DNA of 64,000 nt from Calidihabitans tengchongensis. Lineage in GTDB: Bacteria > Sysuimicrobiota > Sysuimicrobiia > Sysuimicrobiales > Kaftiobacteriaceae. This document shows positions 47,595 to 55,621 of the stretch, piece after piece; the stretch's first letter is position 1; each line of letters opens with the position of its first letter. The position numbers were made by a program, and so were the translations under genes. The notes under the pieces were generated by a model. That model did not search any database, was not told the DNA's origin, and saw only the letters and a program-made list of their open reading frames with translations. The DNA lies in NCBI GenBank assembly GCA_031459615.1, contig JAVKIE010000001.1, positions 234,890 through 298,889 of the forward strand, read 5' to 3'.

Positions 47595-48398
47595 CTACCG
47601 TCCTCCTCCGATGACCAGTACCACCGCGCCGGCGGCCACGCAGTAGATGCCGAAGTACCGCAGCTGGCCCCGGCGCACCGCCCACAGCAGCCAGCGGATG
47701 GCAGCCGCGCCGCTGGCCAGCGAGACGGCAAAGCCGACCAGCAACTGCGCCGGAGTATAGCCCATCGCCTCGCCCAGGGAAAGGTCCGCCAGCCCCACCA
47801 GACCCGCCCCCGCCACCGCCGGGATAGCCGCCAGGAACGACAGCCGGGCAGCGTCATCACGCCGCATCCCCCGCCACAGGGCGGCGGCGATGGTGGTGCC
47901 CGAGCGCGACAGGCCCGGGATGATGGAGGCGGCCTGGGCCAACCCGACGGCGACCCCGTCGGCGGCGGTCGCGTCAGTCCAGGCGCGGCCGCTGCGCTCC
48001 CGCGCCACCAGGAGGATGAGGCCCGTGGCCATCAGCTGCACGGCGGTGCCGCGCACCGAGCTGAACATCCGCTCCAGCGGGTCCCGGAAGGCGAGGCCGA
48101 GGGCGGCGGTGATGGCGGTGATCAGAATGATCACCCAGGCCACGCGCCCGTAGGCTACCAGGGCCGGGTCCGACCGCCGCTGCACCGACAATACCCACCC
48201 TGCCACCAGGCAGCGGACGTCGCCCCAGAACAGGATTACCGCGGCGGCGGCGGTACCCAGGTGCAGGACCGCCTCCAGGAGGATGCCCGGCCGGCGGATT
48301 CCCAGCAGCGCTTCGGCAAACAGCAGATGGGCGGTGCTGCTGACCGGGAGAAACTCGGTGAAGCCCTGGACCAGGCCCAGGACAACCATGTTCAGCAC
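47595..48398 (-). CDS. uppP: Undecaprenyl-diphosphatase
   Basis: Integral membrane phosphatase that recycles the undecaprenyl carrier for cell-wall synthesis; overproduction gives bacitracin resistance. The signature regions are GFTEFLPVSSTAHLLFAE and PGLSRSGTTIAAALWRGM, with about eight membrane segments in 267 residues. It is the first gene of the uppP-ftsK pair. Its upstream region (48399-48799) contains four TCGCGCGA palindromes shared with a divergent regulator. Confidence 0.95.
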   Translation of the reverse strand: MLNMVVLGLVQGFTEFLPVSSTAHLLFAEALLGIRRPGILLEAVLHLGTAAAAVILFWGDVRCLVAGWVLSVQRRSDPALVAYGRVAWVIILITAITAALGLAFRDPLERMFSSVRGTAVQLMATGLILLVARERSGRAWTDATAADGVAVGLAQAASIIPGLSRSGTTIAAALWRGMRRDDAARLSFLAAIPAVAGAGLVGLADLSLGEAMGYTPAQLLVGFAVSLASGAAAIRWLLWAVRRGQLRYFGIYCVAAGAVVLVIGGGR

Positions 48399-48525
48399 GT
48401 GCGCGCTCCGACGAGTGGTACGGCGTCAGGCGAATTGGTGTTCGAGGGGACGTTCGGTGCGGAACCGCAGCCTTCCTCCCCTGCTCGACGGGTCATCTCC
48501 GCCGAGGAAGGGGGGCATCCAGCCC

Positions 48526-48652
48526 GCTTTCGCGCGACACTGGCGGGCTCACGTTCGCGCGAATGTGAGCAGTCGGGCTCCTCCCCCGATGCCGCCCGTC
48601 GTACTGTCGCGCGAAAGCGCCACAAGCGACGCTCGCTTTCGCGCGACAGCGC
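48526..48652. promoter_or_regulatory. Cluster of four TCGCGCGA palindromes (putative operators)
   Basis: Four TCGCGCGA octamers are centred near 48533, 48558, 48610 and 48642. The second is embedded in a 24-bp near-perfect palindrome (48547-48570: GCTCAC flanks). The third and fourth sit in exact inverted 16-mers, CTGTCGCGCGAAAGCG (48604-48619) and its complement (48634-48649). They lie between divergent uppP and an XRE regulator, so they are likely binding sites of that regulator or another dimeric protein. Confidence 0.6.
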
Positions 48653-48799
48653 CGGCCTGTCCGGCGGTCGGAGGACGAGCGGGGACGCCGGGGTCGGACG
48701 GCGAGGCCGGCGAAGGCAGAAGCCCCTGGAGCCTGCGGATGGGGCAGGACCGGGCCATCGGGCGGCCAACTGAACTGGTGGAATTTGGTCCCTACCCCG

Positions 48800-49282
48800 A
48801 TGCCGGATACCGCCCCGCGACGCGCTTCCCGCTCCCGGCTGGACTTCGGCCGGGCCATCGAGACACTGCGCACTTCCCGCGGCCTCTCCCGGGAGGAGCT
48901 GGCACGCCTGGCCCGCATCTCCCGCTCGTATCTCCACGAGGTCGAGCGGGGCCTCAAGCGCCCGTCGGCGGACATCCTGGCCCGGCTGGCCCGGGCGCTG
49001 GGGGTCGGAAGCGCCGCCCTCATGCAGTACGTCGAGGAAATCTCCGCCCCGCCCGACGACGACCGCCTGGTCGCCGTGCAGCTACCCCTGCGCGGCGGGC
49101 GGCCGCTCCCGCTGTTCGAGCCGGGAGGCTCCGGTGGCCGGGACAGCGGGTCGCCGGACCGGGAGGCGCTTGTGGTGGCCGAGCTGCTGGTCATCGCACG
49201 GCGGCTGTCGCCCGCCGACCGGGCGGCCCTGCTGGCTCTGGCGCGGCACTTGCTCCTCCGGTCCTCCCGGGAGAAGGGCTAA
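48800..49282 (+). CDS. XRE-family transcriptional regulator
   Basis: A 160-residue protein with an N-terminal helix-turn-helix (IETLRTSRGLSREELARLAR, then ISRSYLHEVERGLKRPS) and a C-terminal helical part (DREALVVAELLVIARRLSPA). The ATG at 48800 begins the protein-like part; a TTG at 48785 is an alternative, and neither has a strong ribosome binding site. It is preceded by a cluster of palindromes, which suggests autoregulation. Its targets are unknown; uppP is divergent. Confidence 0.8.
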   Translation: MPDTAPRRASRSRLDFGRAIETLRTSRGLSREELARLARISRSYLHEVERGLKRPSADILARLARALGVGSAALMQYVEEISAPPDDDRLVAVQLPLRGGRPLPLFEPGGSGGRDSGSPDREALVVAELLVIARRLSPADRAALLALARHLLLRSSREKG

Positions 49283-49365
49283 GCCGACCTGGGGCGTGCG
49301 CGTCCGTCCACCGGGCCGGCAGAGCGCGTCCGTCCGCGCGTGGGGGCCCCGGGGGCCTGCGATTT

Positions 49366-50157
49366 TCATCCCGCCATCTGCCCGTGCTGTTCCTCGAAGC
49401 TGCGGCGGACCTCGTCGGCCAGCAGGCGGTGGATCTCGCCGCGCAGGGCGTTCAGTTCCGGCGAAGCCAGGTCGCGGGGCCGGGACAGCGGCACGTCGAT
49501 GACCTGGAGGATGCGTCCGGGGCGGGCCGACATGATGTGGATGCGGTCGGAGAGGACCAACGCCTCGTCCACGCTGTGGGTGACCAGGACCACCGTCGTC
49601 CGGGTGGTGCTCCACACGTCCAGCAGCTGGTCCTGCAGGAGCCGCCGGGTCAGGGCGTCCAGGGCGGCGAAGGGCTCGTCCAGCAGGAGGATGGACGGGT
49701 TCATCACGAGGACCCGGGCCAGCCCCACCCGCTGGCGCATGCCCCCGGACAGTTCCCGGGGAAATCGGTGCTCAAAGCCGCCCAGGCCCACCAGCGCGAC
49801 CGCCCCCCGGACGCGCCGGCGCCGTTCGGCCGGCGGTACCCGGAGGTTGCGCAGCCCGAAGTCGATGTTTTGCTCCACCGTCAGCCAGGGGAACAGCGCA
49901 TACTCCTGAAAGACCACCCCCCGGTCCGGCCCTGGCGCCCGGACCGGACGTCCGTCCACCAGCACAGCGCCCGCAGTGGGCTGCTCGAAACCCGCCAGGA
50001 TGTTCAGCAGCGTGGATTTGCCACACCCCGACGGCCCCAGGATGCTGACGAACTCTCGGGGCCGAATCCGGCAGCTGACACCATCCAGCGCCAGGATGTG
50101 ATGGCCCCGCCGGGCCGTCGGAAACCGCTTGACGAGCCCCTCGACGACGACCTCCAC
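49366..50157 (-). CDS. ABC transporter ATPase, nitrate/sulfonate/taurine type
   Basis: A 263-residue ATPase with Walker A LGPSGCGKST, Q-loop GVVFQEYALFPWLTV, signature LSGGMRQR, Walker B LLLDEPFAALD and the switch His in LVTHS. It matches the SsuB/TauB/NrtD group. It lies 3 bp after its permease, last in an amidohydrolase-importer operon. Confidence 0.92.
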   Translation of the reverse strand: MEVVVEGLVKRFPTARRGHHILALDGVSCRIRPREFVSILGPSGCGKSTLLNILAGFEQPTAGAVLVDGRPVRAPGPDRGVVFQEYALFPWLTVEQNIDFGLRNLRVPPAERRRRVRGAVALVGLGGFEHRFPRELSGGMRQRVGLARVLVMNPSILLLDEPFAALDALTRRLLQDQLLDVWSTTRTTVVLVTHSVDEALVLSDRIHIMSARPGRILQVIDVPLSRPRDLASPELNALRGEIHRLLADEVRRSFEEQHGQMAG

Positions 50158-50160
50158 CGT

Positions 50161-50943
50161 TCAGTCCCCCTCGCTCCAGCGCAGGAGGGGACGGCCGGCC
50201 CAGATCAGCAGGCGGTCGGATAGAAAGCCCAGGCCTCCCACGCTGGCCATGGCGGCGATGATGATGTCCATGCGCAGGAAGTAATACGCATTCCACAGGG
50301 AGTAGCCCAGGCCCGACTTGACCGCCACCATCTCGGAGACGATCACCAGGACCCAGGCCGCGCCCATGCCGATGCGCAGTCCCGTCAGGACGTAGGGCAA
50401 TGCCGCCGGCAGCGCCACCCGCGGCAGCAGCAGGCGCGGGGGCGTGCCCAGCATGCGGGCCGCGCGTACGAGGACCGAAGGGACACGTCGGATGCCTGCG
50501 GCGGTGTTGACGAAGATGGGGAAGAACGCGCCCAGCGCGATCAGGAACACCGCCGAGGCCGTGTAGAACCCGAAGAAGATGATGGCGAACGGCACCCAGG
50601 CGGTGATGGGGATGGGCCGCGCAATCTGGATGAGAGGGTCCAGGAGGTCCTCGCCCACTCGGTACCACCCCACCAGGGCGCCGGCGGCGGTCCCGACCGC
50701 GGCGGCGACCGCAAACCCCAGCAGGACCCGGTAGGCGCTGTCCCGGGCGGCCAGCAGCCAGGTGCCCGCGTACGGGTCTCCGGCCGGCCCCCCGCCCCGC
50801 AACCACACCAGCCAAGCAGCCGCCACGCGGCTGGGCGGAGGGACGAAGCGGACGTCCAGCACCCCGGCGCGCCCCAGGACCTCCCACAGCAGGAGAACGG
50901 CCGCCGGGGTGACGGCCCGGCGCAGGAGGGTTCCTACCGCCAT
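50161..50943 (-). CDS. ABC transporter permease, nitrate/sulfonate/taurine type
   Basis: A 260-residue inner-membrane permease with about six hydrophobic segments. The EAA-like loop is seen around ARMLGTPPRLLLPRVALPAALPYVLTG (cited in part). It belongs to the SsuC/TauC family. The ATG at 50943 overlaps the binding-protein stop by 10 bp. Confidence 0.9.
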   Translation of the reverse strand: MAVGTLLRRAVTPAAVLLLWEVLGRAGVLDVRFVPPPSRVAAAWLVWLRGGGPAGDPYAGTWLLAARDSAYRVLLGFAVAAAVGTAAGALVGWYRVGEDLLDPLIQIARPIPITAWVPFAIIFFGFYTASAVFLIALGAFFPIFVNTAAGIRRVPSVLVRAARMLGTPPRLLLPRVALPAALPYVLTGLRIGMGAAWVLVIVSEMVAVKSGLGYSLWNAYYFLRMDIIIAAMASVGGLGFLSDRLLIWAGRPLLRWSEGD

Positions 50944-51914
50944 CCCAGAGCGGCCTTGTCCTTGCCGGTGGCGCGCATCAGGTAAGTGTAATTTATATAC
51001 AGGTCCACCTGGTCCGCGTGATTGGCGCGGGTGAGGCCGAAGTCCGCCATGGCTGCGGCCAACCGCCGGGCGGCGTCCCGGTACATCAGATAGGTCAGCT
51101 CGGAGTTCTGGATGGCCACGCGGGTGACCTCCGCGGTGGCGCCGGTCTTGCTGACCGCCAGCTGGGTCCACATCTCGGGATTCCTAACCAGGGTCTCGGT
51201 AGCCTCGACGTACGCCCGGAGGAACCGGATCGCAGCGTCAGACGCCCGGGTCAGAAATGCGGTGTTGGCGCCGAGCAGTCCGTTGACGTTCCGCAACGGG
51301 GTGTCCTCCAGCCGCAGGGAGGCGTAGGTGCCGAACCCCTCGACCGCTGCCGCTGCCCGCACCGGCTCCCACCCGACAAAGCCGTCGATGGCGCCCGTCT
51401 TCAGGGCCTGCAAGACCTCCGGGCCCATGGTGGAGAACGCAACCCAGCGCACCTTGCTCCAATCGGCGCCGTTCTCCCGCATGGCTACCTTCACCATGTT
51501 CTCCACAGTGCTGTTGGGCGCGCTGCCCAGGCGCAGGCCTTCCAGGTCCTTCCAGGTGCGGACGGTCAGGCCCGTCCGCAGGGTGATCCCCTGCCCTCCC
51601 CGGGATTGCCCGGCAATGATCTGAACGTTGCGCACCCCTTGCTCGGCCATGATGGGGATGTTCGCGTAGCCGAAGGCGCCGATGTCGATCTGCCCGGTGG
51701 CCAGGGCGATCTGGACCTCGGCGTACCGGCGGAACGGAATGATCTGCACCTCCACGCCCTGCCGGCGGGCCAGGTCGGGCAGGAACGGGTCAAACGTGGA
51801 CGCTGAGTGGGTCTGGTACAGGGTTCCCACCCTCACCACAGGGACTGTCGGAGCCGCGGCGGCCGAGACGGCCAACAGCCCCAGGAGCACCACGACAGGG
51901 GCAGCTTTTCTCAC
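50934..51914 (-). CDS. ABC transporter substrate-binding protein, SsuA/NMT1-like
   Basis: A 326-residue exported protein. The GTG at 51914 follows GGAGGTGA at ideal spacing. The signal peptide is VRKAAPVVVLLGLLAVSAAAA with no lipobox. The core (VRVGTLYQTHSASTFDPFL, GQIDIGAFGYANIPIMAEQG, APNSTVENMVKVAMRENG) matches nitrate/taurine/thiamine-precursor binding proteins. The ligand is not readable, but the upstream amidohydrolase suggests an aromatic acid, pyrimidine or amide. Confidence 0.88.
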   Translation of the reverse strand: MRKAAPVVVLLGLLAVSAAAAPTVPVVRVGTLYQTHSASTFDPFLPDLARRQGVEVQIIPFRRYAEVQIALATGQIDIGAFGYANIPIMAEQGVRNVQIIAGQSRGGQGITLRTGLTVRTWKDLEGLRLGSAPNSTVENMVKVAMRENGADWSKVRWVAFSTMGPEVLQALKTGAIDGFVGWEPVRAAAAVEGFGTYASLRLEDTPLRNVNGLLGANTAFLTRASDAAIRFLRAYVEATETLVRNPEMWTQLAVSKTGATAEVTRVAIQNSELTYLMYRDAARRLAAAMADFGLTRANHADQVDLYINYTYLMRATGKDKAALGWR

Positions 51915-51963
51915 GCCTCTCACCTCCCCGACGGGGGATACCCGTCCGTATGGCATTGTCCGC

Positions 51964-52998
51964 TCACCGTCCGGCGGCAGGGATTCGATCCTGCAGCCGA
52001 AACAGGTCCACCGCGTTGCCCATGGCGATCCGCTGCCGGTCGACCTCGTCCAGACTCTGGGCGTCAAGGGACGCCCGCACGGCGTCCACGTCGGCGATGC
52101 CAAACGGATGGTCGGACCCGAACATCAAGCGTCCCGCGCCCGCTGTGTCCAGAGCGCACCGCACGGCCGGTGCCGAGTAAGTGAGCACGTCGTAGTACAG
52201 ATGTCCCAGGTAGGTCCCGGGTCGACTTCGCAGCCACCCCCCGCCCACCGACGCATACCAGACGTCCAGCCGTCCGGCCAGATAGGGCAGCGTCCCGCCC
52301 GCGTGGGCGGCGATGAGGGTAAGGCCGGGAAAGGTGTCCAATGCTCCGGACAGGATCAGGCGCGCGACGGCCACCGACGTCTCGAAAGGGAACCCGAAGA
52401 CCAGGGGCAGCCCGTGGTCGTAGCCTTCCAGGTCGTCGCCGCCGACCGTGGCATGGGGGTGGAGCAGCACCGGACAGCGGGAGGTGTGCAGCCGTCCCAA
52501 CAGGGGCCACAGGCGGCGGTCGTCCAGTCGCAGCCCCGCCGGCCGGGTGGACAGGATGATGCCGCGCGCCCCGGCCTCCAGGACTCGATCCAGTTCGGCC
52601 AGGGCCGCGTCGAGGTCCTGGACCGGCAGTGCGCACAGGCAGCTGATCCGGTCGGGGAAGGCGCGGCTGTAGCCCAGCAGGATGTCGTTGATCTGCCGGG
52701 CGAAGACCGGGGCTTCGTCCGCCGGCAGAAAATCGTACCAGGGGTTGCCCAGGGAGACCACCGCGTGGACAATCCGGTGCCGGGCCATCCAGTCCAGCTT
52801 GGCCTCAATGCTGGTGTAGCTGGTGTCGATGGGGCGTCCCGGGGAAGCTCCGGCGGCTCTGCCCTTCCTCTCCTCTACCGGGAAAATAACGAAATACTCC
52901 TTGCCACCCGACTCCTCCACCCGGGGCAGGCCGGCCTGTCGCCGCAGGCGGTCCACGTACGCGCGGGGATAAATGTGCGTGTGCACGTCCACAAACAC
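51964..52998 (-). CDS. Amidohydrolase 2 family protein (ACMSD-like decarboxylase/hydrolase)
   Basis: A 344-residue TIM-barrel enzyme. The N-terminal metal motif is FVDVHTHIYP; further ligands appear in LLHPHATVGG, IAAHAGGTLPYLAGR and FGSDHPFG. This pattern fits the amidohydrolase-2 group of decarboxylases and hydrolases of aromatic or cyclic acids. The GTG at 52998 opens an operon with an ABC importer, so it probably acts on the imported compound. The 240 bp upstream (52999-53238) hold no feature I can name. Confidence 0.85.
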   Translation of the reverse strand: MFVDVHTHIYPRAYVDRLRRQAGLPRVEESGGKEYFVIFPVEERKGRAAGASPGRPIDTSYTSIEAKLDWMARHRIVHAVVSLGNPWYDFLPADEAPVFARQINDILLGYSRAFPDRISCLCALPVQDLDAALAELDRVLEAGARGIILSTRPAGLRLDDRRLWPLLGRLHTSRCPVLLHPHATVGGDDLEGYDHGLPLVFGFPFETSVAVARLILSGALDTFPGLTLIAAHAGGTLPYLAGRLDVWYASVGGGWLRSRPGTYLGHLYYDVLTYSAPAVRCALDTAGAGRLMFGSDHPFGIADVDAVRASLDAQSLDEVDRQRIAMGNAVDLFRLQDRIPAAGR

Positions 52999-53238
52999 GA
53001 CGGCCTGTCCTCAGTAGCCAGCGGCGGTTGGCGGGACATTTCCCTCCCGCAAGGCCTGTTTCCTTCCGTGCTTCCGGTGAAGGGCGGAGGGGCGACCCGG
53101 GAGCGGTTTCGTGCAGGTAAAAGTGAGAGCTGCACACCTCTGGGCTGCCACGCCGCGGCGATGTCAGAGCCGAGGATGCGGTCTGCGAGGCGAGAGGTTT
53201 CCTTCTCTCCTGAACGGCGGCGGAAGGGCTAGACGATT

Positions 53239-54540
53239 TCACTCGCCGTCCGGTCGGGTTCCTCCCACCGGCAGGGTCACGGCCTGGCGCTCAATCAGAG
53301 GTGCTTCAGCCAGCTCTTCGCCGCCAGCGCCCAGCTCTCCCAGGTGCCGGGCGGCCGGCAACACGCGCTGGTTCAGGGCTCCAGCGGCAGTGTTATAGTA
53401 CTTGACAGCGCTGTCGAGCCTCTTCCCCAGGTCCACGAAGCTCTCCAGGAAAGACCGCAGACGCTCGTGGAGCTGGCGCCCCAGGTCCGCGATGGCGCGG
53501 GCGTTCTCGGCGATGCTGCGCTGCTGCCAGCCGTAGCCGACGGCCTTCAGCAGCGCCAGCAGCGTCACCGGGCTGGTGAGCAGGACTCGCTGCTGGATCG
53601 CGGTATCCAGCAGCGTGGGTTCCCTTTCAAACGCGGCCGCAAGAGCCGCTTCGCTGGGGATGAACATGACGGTCAGTTCGGGAGACCCGCTGAACTGCTC
53701 CCAATACCGTTTGGCGGCCAGCTGCTGGACGTGCTGCCGGAGGGCCTTCACGTGGGCCTCCAGGCGCGCTGATCGGGTGGGCTCATCGGTCTCCAGGGAT
53801 TCCAGGTACGCCTGCATGGGGGCTTTGGCATCCACGCAGATTACCCCGCCGTAGGGCAGGTGGACCAGCAGGTCGGGGCGTCCGGCATCGGTGGTGACCT
53901 GCTCGCTGAAGTCCACGTGCTCCACCATGCCGGCGGCTTCCACGATCCGGCGCAACTGCATCTCTCCCCAGCGGCCTCGCGTGCCGGTGGACTTCAGGGC
54001 GTGGCCGAGGGACTGGGCCGCGGTCTGGAGGTCCGCATGGGTCTGGGCGAGCTGGCGGAGTTGTTCCTGCAACCTCTGGTAGGCTCCCTCGCGCTTTTGC
54101 TCCAACTCCCGCACCTCGCGCTCCAGCCCGTCCAGATTCTTGGCCAGAGGTTCCAGCAGCCGGGCCAGGTGCTCCCGCCCGGCCTGCCAGTCGCCGCGGA
54201 CTTCGGCCAGAAGACCGTGCAGCTGGTCGGCCACGCGTCCCAGCAGCGAGTCGGTGTTTGACTTCAGCGCGTCCGCGGCGAGGGCCTGAAAAGTCTCCCG
54301 GAGGACCTGTTCAGCCCTTTCCACCCAGCGGAGCTTTTCCTGGTCGGACTCGGCGGCTTTGCGCAATTCGGCCAGCTGGACCAGCGCGTCGGCGTGAGCC
54401 TGCCTCAGCGACGCGAGCTCCTGGTCGAGGTGGGCAACTCGACGCTCCTCCCTTCTCAGGTGCGTCCTGGTAAGGAGCCACACGGCCAGTCCGCCCACGA
54501 TGAACCCACTCACGAAGACCAGTACCGCGCTGGTCGCCAT
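53239..54540 (-). CDS. rmuC: DNA recombination protein RmuC
   Basis: A 433-residue protein with an N-terminal membrane anchor (ATSAVLVFVSGFIVGGLAVWLL), a long coiled coil and a C-terminal nuclease-like core (LKSTGTRGRWGEMQLRRIVEAAGM, PDLLVHLPYGGVICVDAKAP, VMFIPSEAALAAAF). RmuC limits recombination between inverted repeats and resembles a PD-(D/E)XK nuclease; the D-A-K segment is present. It diverges from the CRISPR array that begins 118 bp away. Confidence 0.93.
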   Translation of the reverse strand: MATSAVLVFVSGFIVGGLAVWLLTRTHLRREERRVAHLDQELASLRQAHADALVQLAELRKAAESDQEKLRWVERAEQVLRETFQALAADALKSNTDSLLGRVADQLHGLLAEVRGDWQAGREHLARLLEPLAKNLDGLEREVRELEQKREGAYQRLQEQLRQLAQTHADLQTAAQSLGHALKSTGTRGRWGEMQLRRIVEAAGMVEHVDFSEQVTTDAGRPDLLVHLPYGGVICVDAKAPMQAYLESLETDEPTRSARLEAHVKALRQHVQQLAAKRYWEQFSGSPELTVMFIPSEAALAAAFEREPTLLDTAIQQRVLLTSPVTLLALLKAVGYGWQQRSIAENARAIADLGRQLHERLRSFLESFVDLGKRLDSAVKYYNTAAGALNQRVLPAARHLGELGAGGEELAEAPLIERQAVTLPVGGTRPDGE

Positions 54541-54658
54541 CTGGCAGCCCCCGTCCGAAGTTTTGCGGTGCTTCCTATTGCTGGGATTCCCCTACGGGAC
54601 GGAGGCCAGACCTCGACAGCGGGGTTTGCGTTCTTCAGACGCGCAATACGCAGCAGGC

Positions 54659-55133
54659 GACTTGGGAGGGCCGCCGTCTCTTAACGGCGGAAGCGGCCCG
54701 GTGACCACCTGGACACCGGAAGGCCTGCCTGACGCTTCAATGGGGCCGCCGTCTCTCAACGGCGGAAGCCTGCAAATGGCCGCAAAGCTAGTGAAGCCCC
54801 AAGAGAGCTTCAATGGGGCCGCCGTCTCTCAACGGCGGAAGCCAAACACAGCCAAAGGCCGTCGAGTGTGTCTGCGTGGGACAGCTTCAATGGGGCCGCC
54901 GTCTCTCAACGGCGGAAGCGTCAAGAGGACGTTCGAACTATGCGCCCATGAGAAGGCTTCAATGGGGCCGCCGTCTCTCAACGGCGGAAGCCGACTTGCG
55001 GCGGCGTGGCATGGTATCCTCCCTTGGCCGCTTCAATGGGGCCGCCGTCTCTCAACGGCGGAAGCGTGTGCTGGCGATCGCTGCGACGGTGTCCTGGGCA
55101 TATGTGCTTCAATGGGGCCTCAACGGCGGAAGC
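54659..55133. CRISPR. CRISPR array, seven repeats and six spacers
   Basis: The 36-bp repeat begins GCTTCAATGGGG and ends ACGGCGGAAGC, and contains the stem CCGCCGT/ACGGCGG around CTCTCA. Five copies are identical (54734, 54807, 54884, 54956 and 55030). The first (54659) is degenerate in its first ten bases and has one T for C inside. The last (55106-55133) lacks 8 internal bases. Spacers are 39, 37, 41, 36, 38 and 40 bp. No complete cas gene lies in the window; a csb1-like fragment is at 62968-63171. The 118 bp before the first repeat may hold the leader. Confidence 0.97.
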
Positions 55134-55550
55134 CGAAGGGAGGGATGCGCCCTTCGCGGCCATTCTATAGGCCCCACGCCGGCCAAGCCAGGACCAGCGC
55201 CAGAATCGTGCGCTCCACCGCCACCGGCACCGTGCTGGGTCGTCCGCGCCGGGCGTGGGTCTGCGCGGGTGCAGCCCGTCCGGCCCATAGGCCAGGCGCT
55301 GCCGCCAGCGGTAGAACAGGCTGCGGCGGCCTCCCGGCAGGCCTGGCTCACGTTGCCCAACTCCTGGGCGCGGCGCATCACATGCAGGCGCAGACCATGT
55401 ATGCTGTCGTTGAGGGTCATCGGCGCCCCTCCCAGCTTCCCCACCAGGGGGGCTTGTCCAACTGGAAGGATTCGCCGTATGGCCCTCCTTCTATGTCAGA
55501 GAAACTGTCAACACCTAAGTGAGATGGCTCAACCTAGCCCGAACTTGACA
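55134..55550 (-). mobile_element. Decayed IS481-type insertion sequence
   Basis: Minus-strand coding begins at 55420 with MTLNDSIHGLRLHVMRRAQE and LGNVSQACREA, then continues only after frameshifts as RRSLFYRWRQRLAYGPDGLHPRR and VERTILALVLAWPAWGL. This is the N-terminal helix-turn-helix part of IS481-like transposases. A likely terminal end (TGTCAAG reading inward from 55550, with a nearby TTGACA) remains. The other end and the catalytic domain are gone; the remnant abuts the truncated last CRISPR repeat. Confidence 0.7.
55140..55420 (-). pseudogene. IS481-family transposase N-terminal fragment
   Basis: At least two frameshifts break the helix-turn-helix domain and there is no DDE catalytic domain, so no active product can be made. 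The start ATG at 55420 and GRRGAGG-like upstream sequence suggest the original 5' end is kept. Confidence 0.7.
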
Positions 55551-55621
55551 CTCTAGAATGGGACCACACGCCCGCGCGACCGAGGGTCGACATCAACAAC
55601 CCACGTGCCGGTCCGGTCTCG

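Noticed and set aside
54920..54955. LexA box in CRISPR spacer 4 (GTTCGAACTATG)
   Set aside because: CGAAC is not followed by GTTYG at the correct spacing, so it does not fit the box seen before lexA and recA.
54500..55556. ORFs of 340 and 247 codons across the CRISPR array
   Set aside because: They are translations of the repeats (recurring MGPPSLNGGS and FNGAAVSQRRK), not genes.
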